A stretch of 64,000 nucleotides of DNA from Pusillibacter faecalis (GTDB taxonomy: Bacteria; Bacillota; Clostridia; Oscillospirales; Oscillospiraceae), in the NCBI RefSeq assembly GCF_018408705.1, contig NZ_AP023420.1, positions 186,001 to 250,000 of the forward strand, in the 5' to 3' direction. The notes under the pieces are model-generated. The model saw nothing but the letters and a program-made list of their open reading frames with translations, had not been told where the DNA came from and did no database searches. The stretch's first letter is position 1. The number at the start of each line of letters is the position of its first letter. Shown here one piece after another: positions 52,684 to 61,386 of this stretch. A program made the position numbers and the translations under genes.

Positions 52684-53337
52684 TTACACCTGCTCTGTAG
52701 GGTCAATCTCCGTGGGGCTTGGAATTGGATGCTCCTTGTGCTCCACCATAGCGCGGATCAGCTCCACAGTGCCACTTAGCCCCAGGTAGCTGGAATCCAG
52801 ACAGAAATCATAGCTGTCCACTGCCCCCCACTTTTTGGAGGAGTAATACTCATAGTAAGAGGCTCTCCGCTTGTCGGTTTTTATGATAGTCTTACGGGCC
52901 TCCTCCGGTGTCAGCTTCTGCCGCCTGGCCACCCGCTGGATGCGGGCCTCCATGGGTGCGTGAATAAACAGGCTCAGGTGGTTGGGATTCTCCGCCAGGG
53001 CATAGTCCGCACAGCGGCCGATGATCACACAAGGCCCCTGCTCTGCGATGTGCCGGATGGTATCAAAGGTAGCAAGATATACCTGCTGCTCCAGAGAATC
53101 TCCAGCACCGGCACCCGGCAGAGAAAACATATAGGAATCCATGGCGATGGAGTAGAGCAGGCTCTTGGGCCGCTCGTCAAAATTTTCGAAGATTTTTTCG
53201 CACAGACCGCTTTTCTTGGCGGCCTCCTGCAAAAGCTCCTTATCGTAAAACGGAATACCCAGCTCCTTGGCCACGCGGATGCCCACTTCCTTGCCGCCGC
53301 TGCCAAACTGCCGGCCAATGGTGATAATGGTTTTCAT
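52684..53337 (-). CDS. cytidylate kinase-like protein
   Basis: A 217-residue P-loop protein of the cytidylate kinase-like family (Cmk-related, distinct from housekeeping Cmk). The N-terminus KTIITIGRQFGSGGKEVG holds the P-loop, IPFYDKELLQEAA follows, and GPCVIIGRCADYAL and RRASYYEYYSSKKWG mark the lid region. Its nucleotide substrate is not known; the family is common in Firmicutes. The start is ATG 53337 after AGAGGAGG. It is the most downstream minus-strand gene before the molybdenum locus but is separated from it by about 90 bases. Confidence 0.88.
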   Translation of the reverse strand: MKTIITIGRQFGSGGKEVGIRVAKELGIPFYDKELLQEAAKKSGLCEKIFENFDERPKSLLYSIAMDSYMFSLPGAGAGDSLEQQVYLATFDTIRHIAEQGPCVIIGRCADYALAENPNHLSLFIHAPMEARIQRVARRQKLTPEEARKTIIKTDKRRASYYEYYSSKKWGAVDSYDFCLDSSYLGLSGTVELIRAMVEHKEHPIPSPTEIDPTEQV

Positions 53338-53425
53338 AAGGATTCCTCCTCTCTTGGTATCTTTATCATACCACGAAAAAGGGGGATGCGTCAAATAAAA
53401 AGTACTGAACAGGGCGGCTCCCCGC

Positions 53426-54064
53426 TCACTCGCCCAATAGCCTTTTATGGTAATAGGAGTCCGCCTGGTACAGCGCCGCCGCCGGATTGTGCCCCAGCAC
53501 CCGGTCCTTCGTTACCAGGGTGGTAGTCAGAGCCTCCGCGTACTTATAAAATAAGGAGTCGTGCCCCACGCAAAGACCGATTACCACATTTAAATCCGTC
53601 TTGGCCCGGTTCAGGAGTTTGGCCTGCAAAATGGGGTTGCACATATTCTTCCCCACCTTCTCACAGGCCTCCGGAATTCCCACCGCAGTCTTGGGCTGCG
53701 CGCCCACCTTGCAGGCCACGCCGTAGACCTCAAACCCTGCCCTACGGAAAATTCGCGCCGCGGTTCGCGCCTCTGTCAAAAGCCCAATGCAGGTGGCAAT
53801 GCCAATCCGTTTGGCGCCAAGCCGCCGGGCAAACTCCATGATCTCCTCCACCCTGGTCATCTCGCAGTAGTACTCCGCCTCTACCTCGGCGGCCGCTTTG
53901 GTGGCCTGGGCGTTCCAGTCGTCCTCTGTGTAGAGGAGCATCGCCTCTTCCAACACCTCCTGGTCCAACCCCGTGGTCAGGCAGAAAGGTGGGTTTGCCC
54001 CGTCCATTCGCTCACAGCTCTTGCTTCCGCAGTCGATGCAGCTTCTCACCTGGTTCTCTTTCAT
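53426..54064 (-). CDS. DUF1847 metal-binding-type protein
   Basis: A 212-residue protein with a cysteine-rich N-terminus C9, C12, C17, C28 (SCIDCGSKSCE and PPFC) followed by a domain with GIATCIGLLTEARTAARIF, a Cys/Asn segment GKNMCNPILQA and GLCVGHDSLFYKY. I recognise DUF1847, whose function is unknown. It is the last gene of the three-subunit xanthine dehydrogenase operon, only 10 bases after the small subunit, which suggests a part in electron transfer or cofactor handling. GAGGGG precedes the ATG. Confidence 0.85.
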   Translation of the reverse strand: MKENQVRSCIDCGSKSCERMDGANPPFCLTTGLDQEVLEEAMLLYTEDDWNAQATKAAAEVEAEYYCEMTRVEEIMEFARRLGAKRIGIATCIGLLTEARTAARIFRRAGFEVYGVACKVGAQPKTAVGIPEACEKVGKNMCNPILQAKLLNRAKTDLNVVIGLCVGHDSLFYKYAEALTTTLVTKDRVLGHNPAAALYQADSYYHKRLLGE

Positions 54065-54074
54065 ACCGTTCCCC

Positions 54075-54587
54075 TCATCGTTCTCTTTGTTCCGCAGGCT
54101 CTTTGCCAAGCCGCCGGTACATGGTCTTTTTCACTGCCCGGAGAATGTTCTCATACCCGGTGCAGCGGCACAGGTGACCAGAGAGGAGCTTTCTCAGCTC
54201 GTCGTCGGTGTACTCTCGCCCGCTCTCCAGAATCTCCACCGCCGTCAGGATCACACCGGGGGTGCAGAAGCCGCACTGGATAGCGGCCTCCTCCACAAAC
54301 GCCTGCTGGATGTCGCTCAGCTCGCCGTTGGGCCCCAGCAGGCTCTCCAGCGTGCGGACGTGCTTTCCTTCCGCCCACACCGCGAGATAAATACAGGAGT
54401 TGAATGCCTCCCCGTCGATGAGGACCGTGCAGGCGCCGCATTCCCCCACCTCACAGCCCTTTTTCACGCTGGTCATCCGGAAGTCGTTCCGGAGCAGGTC
54501 CGTCAGGGAGGCCCGGACATCCACCGTCCGCTCCACGTCCCGACCGTTCAGATTGAAATGTATGGTCTCATACTGCCTGTTCTCCAT
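54075..54587 (-). CDS. xdhC: xanthine dehydrogenase-type [2Fe-2S] subunit
   Basis: A 170-residue iron-sulfur subunit of a molybdenum hydroxylase. The plant-type cluster ligands are C45, C50, C53 and C65 (GCEVGECGACTVLIDG), and the second cluster uses C105, C108, C140 and C142 (CGFCTPG; CRCTGY). It passes electrons from the molybdopterin subunit to the FAD subunit. The ATG shares one base with the TGA of the FAD-subunit gene, and GGAGGTG is upstream. The name xdhC follows the E. coli XdhABC scheme. Confidence 0.93.
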   Translation of the reverse strand: MENRQYETIHFNLNGRDVERTVDVRASLTDLLRNDFRMTSVKKGCEVGECGACTVLIDGEAFNSCIYLAVWAEGKHVRTLESLLGPNGELSDIQQAFVEEAAIQCGFCTPGVILTAVEILESGREYTDDELRKLLSGHLCRCTGYENILRAVKKTMYRRLGKEPAEQRER

Positions 54588-55468
54588 CACAGTGCACCTC
54601 CCGCCAGACGCACGGCCTCCACAAACGCCCGCTTGGCGCTCTCCACCGCGATGTGCATCCGGAAATCCTTGGCCGCCCGCCAGGAGTCCCGGGGGTGGAT
54701 ATCCTCCCGCACGGCCTGAGCGAACGCCTCCGCTAGATCCATACCCACAGACCCGCCTGCGGCTACTGCCTCCGCGCTCTCCGCCCGCATAGGCACCGGC
54801 CCCGCCACGCCAAAGGCCACCCGCGCCCGCTCCACCGTCCGCTTGTCGGCGGAAAGGCGCACATTCACAGAGGTGCCCAGAGTGGCGATGTCCATGGCGT
54901 TCCGCATGGCATATTTGATATAATGTCCGAATGTATCCGTATAGTCGTCTTTTTGAATTAAAATTGCGGTCTGCAGCTCTCCTGCCCGGATGTCCACCTG
55001 TCCCGCCCGAATGTAGAACTCTCGGATGGGCGCCAGTCTCCGCCCCTCCGGTCCAGTCATCTCTACCACGGCGTTATAGGCCAGCAGCGTAGAGGCCGAG
55101 TCCGCCGACGTGACGCCGTTGCAGGTGTTGCCGCCGATGGTGCCGATATTGCGGATTTGCGGGCCGCCCACCTGGTCCACAGCATCCCCCAGGACGTTGA
55201 CGTATTTCTGGATCAGCGGGTCCTGGGTGATGTGGGAAAAGCTGGTGAGGGAGCCGATGCGCAGCGTCCCATCCGCCTCCAGGGAAACGCCCCGGAGCTC
55301 ATCCAGACCGTAGATGGAGATGAGCTCCGCACCAGCCCGCTTTCCCTCCCGCATCTGCACCAGCACGTCGGACCCGCCGGCAATGATCTGGGCCTCCGGA
55401 TGAGCGAGGCGCAGCGCCACGGCGTCGGCCACGCTCGTTGCCTGATACAGGGCTTTCATGTCATACAT
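54587..55468 (-). CDS. xdhB: xanthine dehydrogenase-type FAD subunit
   Basis: A 293-residue flavin subunit of the CO dehydrogenase/xanthine dehydrogenase class. The FAD-binding motif AGGSDVLVQMREGK is near residue 31 and the second motif TIGGNTCNGVTSADSAS near 115. The C-terminal CO_deh_flav domain runs from about 175. It receives electrons from the 2Fe-2S subunit. The ATG overlaps the end of the molybdopterin subunit gene by eight bases, with GGAGG upstream. Confidence 0.93.
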   Translation of the reverse strand: MYDMKALYQATSVADAVALRLAHPEAQIIAGGSDVLVQMREGKRAGAELISIYGLDELRGVSLEADGTLRIGSLTSFSHITQDPLIQKYVNVLGDAVDQVGGPQIRNIGTIGGNTCNGVTSADSASTLLAYNAVVEMTGPEGRRLAPIREFYIRAGQVDIRAGELQTAILIQKDDYTDTFGHYIKYAMRNAMDIATLGTSVNVRLSADKRTVERARVAFGVAGPVPMRAESAEAVAAGGSVGMDLAEAFAQAVREDIHPRDSWRAAKDFRMHIAVESAKRAFVEAVRLAGGAL

Positions 55469-57767
55469 GGCTTTCCTCCTTCAACAGTCCGCTCTCCTTG
55501 AATTTCTGATAGAGCACGTGGGGTGTGATGGGGCAGCGGTCAAAGGCCACACCAGTGGCGTTGAAAATCGCGTTGCGGATGGCCGGCGCGCCGGAGCAGG
55601 CCGGCGGCTCTCCCAGGGCCTTGGTGCCAAAGGGCGAGGTGGGCTCTGGGTTCTCTACAAACGCCGCCTGCAGCGTTGGGTGGTCCATGCAGGTGGAGAG
55701 CTTGTAGTCCAGCAGGTTGCCGTTCAGGGGCCTACCGGTCTTTTCGTCAAATTTCAGTTCCTCGCTCAGGCCATAGCCGATGGCCATGGACATACCCCCG
55801 TGGACCTGGGCCTCCGCCAGGGCGGGGTTGATGAGGCGGCCGCAGTCGTGGACGTTGACCATCTGCACCAGCTTTACCTTGCACATGGGAATGTCCACCT
55901 CCACCTCGGCAAAGGTGCACCCAAAGGAGTATGCGTTGGACTTGATCTGGGCCGTGGTCTCGGCGGTGATGTGCTGGCTTCTCTCCAGGGAGTAAAGGCT
56001 CTCCGTTGCCAGGTCTCCCAGGGATTTGAGCTCCCGGCCGTCGGACTTGCGGACGATCCGCCCGTCCACCAGATCCAGGTTGCTCACCGGCATCCGGGTT
56101 TGCTCATGGGCCACCTGCAAAATCCGCTCCCGCAGGGCCTGGGCTGTCTGCATAATGGAAAAGCCGCCGATATAGGTCTGTCGGGAGGCGTAGGCCCCTG
56201 TTCCAAAGGGCGTCACATCCGTGTCCTGGGTGGAGACCACGTGGACGCTCTCCACCGGAACTCCCACCGCCTCCGCCACCATCTGGGTATAGGCGGTATC
56301 ACAGCCCTGGCCAATCTCCGTCTCGCCGGTCTGGAACTGCAGCGATCCGTCCTGATTCAGCACCATCCGGCAGGAGGAGGACTCCAGCGAGATGGGCCAC
56401 ACAGCGGTATTGTACCAGAACACCGCCATCCCCACGCCCCGGCGGACGGGGCCGGTCTGGTTTTGGTAGAGCTGGTATTTGCGCTGATAGTCGATGGCCG
56501 CCATCCCCCGGTCCATACACTGGTTGAAGGTGTCGAAATAGTTCTCGTTCTTGGAAAAGCCGTCCTGATACCCCACGGGCATCAGGTTTTTGCGGCGGAA
56601 CTCCAGCGGCGTCATACCGATGGCCGCGCAGATATCGTCAATGTGGCACTCCCCGGCGAACATGGCCTGGGGAATGCCGTAGCCCCGCATGGCGCCGGCG
56701 GCGGGCAGGTTTGTGAACACGGACCAGCAGTCGCACTCCAGGTTGTCGCAGGGATAGAGCTGGGGAAAGGCCCCCATACCCTTCGCCACCACGCCGTGGC
56801 CGTGGGAGGCGTATGCCCCCTGGTTGGAAAACGCCTCGAACTTCCGGGCCGCCAGAGTGCCGTCCGGCCGGACCCAGGAGATGATATGGGTGCGGATGGC
56901 GTGGCGGACCCGGTTGGAGATGAAGGTCTCCTCCCGACTGCACTCCAGCTTCACGAGACGCCCGCCCACCTGAGTGCAGCACCAGGCGCAAAGCGGTTCG
57001 TACAGCGCGTCCTGCTTGTTTCCAAATCCTCCGCCGATGTAAGGCTTGATCACCCGGACCCTGCCCCAGGGAATTCCCAGGGCCTGCCCCACCACCCGGC
57101 GGACAATATGGGGAATCTGGGTGGAGGTCACCACTACGACCCGCCCCGCCTCCTCATAGGCAAAGCAGCCGTGATTTTCAATGTGGCAGTGTTGGACCGT
57201 GGGGGTGTCGTACCAGCCCTCCACCTTCACAAGGTCCGGCTCCTGAATGGCTGTCTGGTAATCTCCCCGGCGGATATCCGTGTGCTTAAGGATGTTGCCT
57301 GGAAATTCCTCGTGGATTTGGGGTGCCTCGCCCTCCATAGCCTTTTGTGGGTCCAGGACGAAGGGCAGCTCCTCGTACTCCACCTCCAGCGCCCGGACGC
57401 CCTGGGCCGCAGCCACCTCGTCCTCCGCGATCACCACGGCCACCTCATCCCCATAATAGCGGACATGGCGGTTTAAGAGCAGCCGGTCCGCCACGTCCTG
57501 ATGGGCGGGGTCCGTAGACCAGGGATGACCCGCCGTGGGAAAGGGGAACTCTGGCACGTCGAAGCAGGTCAGCACTCGCACCACCCCGGGAATCCGCTCC
57601 GCTGCGGCGGTGTCAATCCGTTTGACAAAGCCGTGGGCGATAGTGGAATGACAGATCTTGACGATCAGCGCCTCCCGGCCGCAGAGGTCGTCGGTATATT
57701 TGGCGCGGCCTGTGGCCTTGTCATAGGCATCCACCCGTTTCAGGCTTTTGCCGACGCTTTTGCTCAT
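55461..57767 (-). CDS. xdhA: xanthine dehydrogenase-type molybdopterin subunit
   Basis: A 768-residue catalytic subunit. An N-terminal hammerhead domain (about 15-125; KATGRAKYTDDLCG) leads into the molybdopterin-binding region with GGGFGNKQD near 270 and PAAGAMRGYGIPQA near 385. The catalytic glutamate is E720 in LGEPPACSGAP. Substrate could be xanthine, hypoxanthine, nicotinate or another heterocycle; the residues that fix this are not obvious to me. ATG 57767 has AAGGAGGAG upstream. It heads the operon xdhA-xdhB-xdhC-DUF1847 and is divergent from mocA. Confidence 0.92.
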   Translation of the reverse strand: MSKSVGKSLKRVDAYDKATGRAKYTDDLCGREALIVKICHSTIAHGFVKRIDTAAAERIPGVVRVLTCFDVPEFPFPTAGHPWSTDPAHQDVADRLLLNRHVRYYGDEVAVVIAEDEVAAAQGVRALEVEYEELPFVLDPQKAMEGEAPQIHEEFPGNILKHTDIRRGDYQTAIQEPDLVKVEGWYDTPTVQHCHIENHGCFAYEEAGRVVVVTSTQIPHIVRRVVGQALGIPWGRVRVIKPYIGGGFGNKQDALYEPLCAWCCTQVGGRLVKLECSREETFISNRVRHAIRTHIISWVRPDGTLAARKFEAFSNQGAYASHGHGVVAKGMGAFPQLYPCDNLECDCWSVFTNLPAAGAMRGYGIPQAMFAGECHIDDICAAIGMTPLEFRRKNLMPVGYQDGFSKNENYFDTFNQCMDRGMAAIDYQRKYQLYQNQTGPVRRGVGMAVFWYNTAVWPISLESSSCRMVLNQDGSLQFQTGETEIGQGCDTAYTQMVAEAVGVPVESVHVVSTQDTDVTPFGTGAYASRQTYIGGFSIMQTAQALRERILQVAHEQTRMPVSNLDLVDGRIVRKSDGRELKSLGDLATESLYSLERSQHITAETTAQIKSNAYSFGCTFAEVEVDIPMCKVKLVQMVNVHDCGRLINPALAEAQVHGGMSMAIGYGLSEELKFDEKTGRPLNGNLLDYKLSTCMDHPTLQAAFVENPEPTSPFGTKALGEPPACSGAPAIRNAIFNATGVAFDRCPITPHVLYQKFKESGLLKEESHV

Positions 57768-57794
57768 AGGGCACTCCTCCTTGAAGCTGAATTC

Positions 57795-57824
57795 TTGACT
57801 TGCCGTGGAAAAAGCGGATATACT
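57795..57824 (+). promoter_or_regulatory. promoter of mocA
   Basis: TTGACT (57795-57800), 18-base spacer, TATACT (57819-57824), 30 bases before the ATG. The divergent xdhA start lies 28 bases to the left of this promoter, so one regulator site could serve both. Confidence 0.6.
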
Positions 57825-57854
57825 ACTGACAAATACACGATTGAGGGGCAAAAC

Positions 57855-58448
57855 ATGGAAGAGATCAAAGCACCCAGGCTTGGATGCGTGGTGATGGCGG
57901 CGGGAAATGCCAGCCGATTCGGGGACAACAAGCTTTCAGCACAGCTCCGGGGCAGGAGCCTGATCCTGCGCGCCCTGGAAGCAGTCCCCACGGAGCATCT
58001 GGATGCCGTTACCGTGGTCACACAGTATCCAGAGGTGATGCGCCTTGCAAAAGAGTTTCATTTCGCTGCAGTGTGCAACGACCACCCGGAGTATGGAATC
58101 AGCCACACCATTGCCCTAGGGCTCACCGGTCTGCGGGACTGCGACGGAGTGGTGTTCCTGGTCTCCGACCAACCGCTGCTGCGGCGGGAGAGTGTGGCAG
58201 CTCTCATCTGCCTGTGGAAGTCTCAGCCGGAGAAGCTGGCAGCCCTGGCTCACGGCGGCGTCCGCGGAAACCCCTGTGTCTTCCCCGCACGGCTGTTCCC
58301 GGAGCTTCTGGAGCTGCGGGAGGACCTTGGCGGCAACGCGGTCATCCGCCGCCACGAGGAAGATCTGCTTCTTCTGGACGTGCCGGCCCGGGAGCTTCAG
58401 GACGTGGACACCCGGCAGGACATGGAGGCCATGCTGGATGAATCCTGA
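57855..58448 (+). CDS. mocA: molybdenum cofactor cytidylyltransferase-like protein
   Basis: A 197-residue nucleotidyltransferase of the MobA/MocA superfamily. The NTP loop is [16 protein letters not shown] near residue 12; [18 protein letters not shown] near 95 carries the metal aspartate. MocA adds CMP to molybdopterin to form the MCD cofactor used by xanthine dehydrogenase-type enzymes. Placement between two such enzymes supports the role. The relative linked to selenium-type hydroxylases is of this kind. GAGGGGC upstream. Confidence 0.88.
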   Translation: MEEIKAPRLGCVVMAAGNASRFGDNKLSAQLRGRSLILRALEAVPTEHLDAVTVVTQYPEVMRLAKEFHFAAVCNDHPEYGISHTIALGLTGLRDCDGVVFLVSDQPLLRRESVAALICLWKSQPEKLAALAHGGVRGNPCVFPARLFPELLELREDLGGNAVIRRHEEDLLLLDVPARELQDVDTRQDMEAMLDES

Positions 58449-58707
58449 GCGCTATGAGTTTGATGCCGTTATTCAAAAGGTCCCGGACATCGACGGAGCC
58501 TATGTAGAAATTCCCCTGGATGTGCGGGCGGTGTTCGGCAAGGGCCGAGTGAAGGTTTCTGCCAGCTTTGACGGCGTCCCCTATGATGGGAATCTGGTGC
58601 GGATGGGCACACCCGGCCACATCCTGGGCCTGCGGAAGGACATCCGGGCCAAACTCGGCAAACATCCGGGAGACACCGTGCATGTGACCATCCAGGAGCG
58701 GACATAG
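58438..58707 (+). CDS. DUF1905 domain protein
   Basis: An 89-residue protein consisting only of a DUF1905 domain: [20 protein letters not shown], then [19 protein letters not shown] and [19 protein letters not shown]. Function unknown; the fold is a small barrel. The ATG lies inside mocA, 11 bases before its stop, so the two are coupled. Full relatives often carry an extra C-terminal YdeI-like tail, which is absent. Confidence 0.8.
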   Translation: MNPERYEFDAVIQKVPDIDGAYVEIPLDVRAVFGKGRVKVSASFDGVPYDGNLVRMGTPGHILGLRKDIRAKLGKHPGDTVHVTIQERT

Positions 58708-58730
58708 CGGCGGGGGACTGCCCCGCCGTT

Positions 58731-61280
58731 TTATTTGCGGGTATAGGGAGTGTTCTCCAAAGGCAAGCTGGTGCGGAACCGCCCGTCATAACGGAAGTAG
58801 GCGTCTGCAATGGCAGGGGCTGTGGGGATGGCGGTGATCTCCCCAATACCGATGGCGCCGCAGGCCACGTTCAGCCCGGGCTTCTCCACAATGATGGGCG
58901 TGATTTTCGGAATCTGGTGGGCACGGAGCAATCCCAGTGTGCCGAATTTGGCGGTGGGCTTACAGTCCGCCAAGGGGTAGCGCTCCGTCAGGGCAAAGCC
59001 CATGCTCATGACTACGCCACCCTCAATCTGCCCCTCCACGGAGAGGGGGTTCACCGCCTTTCCCACGTCGTGGGCGGCCACGATCTCCTGAATCCGCCCG
59101 TCCTCGTCCAGAATGCAGACCTGGGTGGCATAGCCATAGGCGATGTGGCTGACGGGGTTCGGCACGTCGGCCCCCAAGGGATCTGTTTTGCCCAAGTATT
59201 CCCCATAGAACTCCCGGCCGTTCAGCCCCTCCAGGCCGGTCTCCGCCAGCGCCGAGCGCAGGTCCTGGCAGGCCCGACGGCAGGCCTCGCCGGTGAAGAG
59301 GGTCTGTCGGGAACCGGAGGTAGTACCGGAGTCCGGGGCAAAGTAAGTATTGGAGCGCTCGTAGACGATCTGTTTCGGGGACAGACCGGTCTGCTCGCAG
59401 ACCATCTGCGTGAGCACCGTGCCCAGCCCCTGTCCGATGCAGGAGGCGCCGGCGAAGATGTGGAGCTTTCCCTCTTCCACCGTCAGCCGGACCCGGCCGG
59501 TGTCCGGGATGCCCACGCCCACGCCGGCGTTCTTCATGGCGCAGGCGATGCCGGCGTACCGGGCCGTTTCATAGTAGGGGCGCACCGCCTCCAGCGTCTC
59601 TGCAAGGCCGGTGGCCGCGTCCACAATCTGGCCATTGGGCAGCTCCTGGCCGGGGCGGATGGCATTGCGCCACCGGATCTCCCAGGGGGAAATGCCCACC
59701 AGGTCCGCCATCTGATTCAAAAGGCTTTCTATGCAAAAACAGGTCTGGGTCACACCAAAGCCCCGGAAGGCCCCGGCCGGGGGATTATTGGTATAGTAGG
59801 CCCAGCCGTCAATCTCAAAATTCTGGTAGTTGTAAGGCCCCGCGGCGTGGGTGCAGGCCCGCTCCAGCACCGGTCCGCCCAGAGAGGCGTAGGCCCCGGT
59901 ATCTGCGATAACCTCGGCAGCCACACCTTGAATCCTGCCGTTTTCATCGCATCCCAGGGAGAACACCATCTCCATAGGGTGGCGCTTGGGGTGGATTAAG
60001 ATGCTCTCCGCCCGAGTGAGCTTCACCTTGACCGGACGCTTGGTGAGATAGGCAATCAGGGCGGCGTGGTGCTGAACCGTCACGTCCTCCTTGCCGCCAA
60101 AGCCCCCGCCCACCAGGCAGTTGCGAACCTTGACCTGTTCGGCGCTCAGACCCAGCATTCCCATGGTCTCGTGCTGGGTGTCATAGGCACCCTGGTCCGT
60201 GGAGAGAATGCACACGCCCTCCCCATCCGGGTACGCCACGGCGCACTCCGGCTCCAAAAAGGCATGCTCCGTCCAAGGGGTGGTAAAGCGCTGGGTCAGC
60301 ACGTGCTTGGACTTGGCGATCGCCTCCGCCGGATTGCCCCGCTGGATATGCTTATGAGCCAGGAGGTTTCCGTCCCGGTGGACCAGCGGTGCGTCCGGCA
60401 GCATGGCCTCCCGGGGGCTGCGGACCATGGGCAGCTCCTCGTAGTCCACCCGCACCAGCGACTTCGCCCGGTCCAGGATTTCCGGCGTCTCAGCAGCCAC
60501 GAGGCAAATGGCGTCCCCCAGATAGTGGGTGATGTCCCCCACGGCGATCATGGTATCCCAGTCCTTTTTCAGGTGGCCCACCTTATTCTGGCCGGGAATA
60601 TCGTCGGCGGTGAGGACGCAGACCACCCCTGGCAGGGCTTCCGCCTCCTCCTTGTGAATCGCCAGTACCTTGGCTCTGGGATATCGGGACCGGACGGCGC
60701 TGCCGTAGATCATGCCGTCCAGATAAATATCATCGGGGTAAAGGCCCGTACCGGTGACTTTCTCTTTGACATCAATCCGGGGCACCCGCGCCCCCAAGGA
60801 CCAGTCCTTGGGCGCTTCCGGAACCCTGCCAGCACGCAGCAGCTCCGCCGAGAGCAAAATCGCATCAATGATCTTCACATACCCCGTGCAGCGGCAAATG
60901 TTGTTGCGGATGGCATAGGCCGCCTCCTCCCGGGTGGGCGTGGGGTTTTCGTCCAGCAGCCCTTTGGCACACAGCACCATACCGGGAATGCAGAACCCAC
61001 ACTGCACTGCCCCTGCCATGCCGAAGGCGTATGTATAGACCTCTCTTTCAAAGTCCGTCAGGCCCTCCACGGTGACAATGCGCTTGCCCTCCAGCTTGTC
61101 GGTCTGCAGGACGCAGGCCTTGGCACTTTTGCCGTCCACCAGCACTGTGCAGGTGCCGCAGGCGCCCTCGCTGCACCCGTCCTTGACACTGGTCAGGCGC
61201 AGCGTATCCCGGAGGAAGCGCAGCAGCCGCTGGTTTTCCTCCACGTTCACGCTCTGGCCGTTGACGGTGAATGTCGCCAT
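58731..61280 (-). CDS. xdhD: selenium-dependent xanthine dehydrogenase-type molybdenum hydroxylase (fused)
   Basis: An 849-residue single chain joining a [2Fe-2S] domain (C36, C41, C44, C56 and C94, C97, C129, C131) to a full molybdopterin domain from about 160. Landmarks are FGGKEDVTVQHHAALIA near 400, PPAGAFRGFGVTQTC near 515 and the catalytic E814 in GIGEITAIP. There is no FAD domain. Length and layout match the family named selenium-dependent xanthine dehydrogenase, where selenium is a labile ligand of molybdenum and not selenocysteine. It faces mocA across a short gap. GAGGGGGG precedes the ATG. Confidence 0.88.
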   Translation of the reverse strand: MATFTVNGQSVNVEENQRLLRFLRDTLRLTSVKDGCSEGACGTCTVLVDGKSAKACVLQTDKLEGKRIVTVEGLTDFEREVYTYAFGMAGAVQCGFCIPGMVLCAKGLLDENPTPTREEAAYAIRNNICRCTGYVKIIDAILLSAELLRAGRVPEAPKDWSLGARVPRIDVKEKVTGTGLYPDDIYLDGMIYGSAVRSRYPRAKVLAIHKEEAEALPGVVCVLTADDIPGQNKVGHLKKDWDTMIAVGDITHYLGDAICLVAAETPEILDRAKSLVRVDYEELPMVRSPREAMLPDAPLVHRDGNLLAHKHIQRGNPAEAIAKSKHVLTQRFTTPWTEHAFLEPECAVAYPDGEGVCILSTDQGAYDTQHETMGMLGLSAEQVKVRNCLVGGGFGGKEDVTVQHHAALIAYLTKRPVKVKLTRAESILIHPKRHPMEMVFSLGCDENGRIQGVAAEVIADTGAYASLGGPVLERACTHAAGPYNYQNFEIDGWAYYTNNPPAGAFRGFGVTQTCFCIESLLNQMADLVGISPWEIRWRNAIRPGQELPNGQIVDAATGLAETLEAVRPYYETARYAGIACAMKNAGVGVGIPDTGRVRLTVEEGKLHIFAGASCIGQGLGTVLTQMVCEQTGLSPKQIVYERSNTYFAPDSGTTSGSRQTLFTGEACRRACQDLRSALAETGLEGLNGREFYGEYLGKTDPLGADVPNPVSHIAYGYATQVCILDEDGRIQEIVAAHDVGKAVNPLSVEGQIEGGVVMSMGFALTERYPLADCKPTAKFGTLGLLRAHQIPKITPIIVEKPGLNVACGAIGIGEITAIPTAPAIADAYFRYDGRFRTSLPLENTPYTRK

Positions 61281-61333
61281 GCGTTCTCCCCCCTCTTTGC
61301 CAACAGTCCCTTAAAAGGTCAACCTTTTTATTG

Positions 61334-61362
61334 ATTATACAAGAAATCACGCCTCGCCGCAA
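61334..61362 (-). promoter_or_regulatory. promoter of the selenium-type xanthine dehydrogenase gene
   Basis: On the minus strand TTGCGG (61362-61357), 17-base spacer, TATAAT (61339-61334), about 50 bases before the ATG. Confidence 0.62.
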
Positions 61363-61386
61363 CCGCTTATTGTTGATTTCGTTGTT

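Noticed and set aside
55458..57476. 672-codon open frame on the plus strand opposite xdhA
   Set aside because: It is fully antisense to a clear molybdopterin subunit, has no ribosome site, and its composition (Gly, His, Val, Leu) is that of reversed GC-rich codons.
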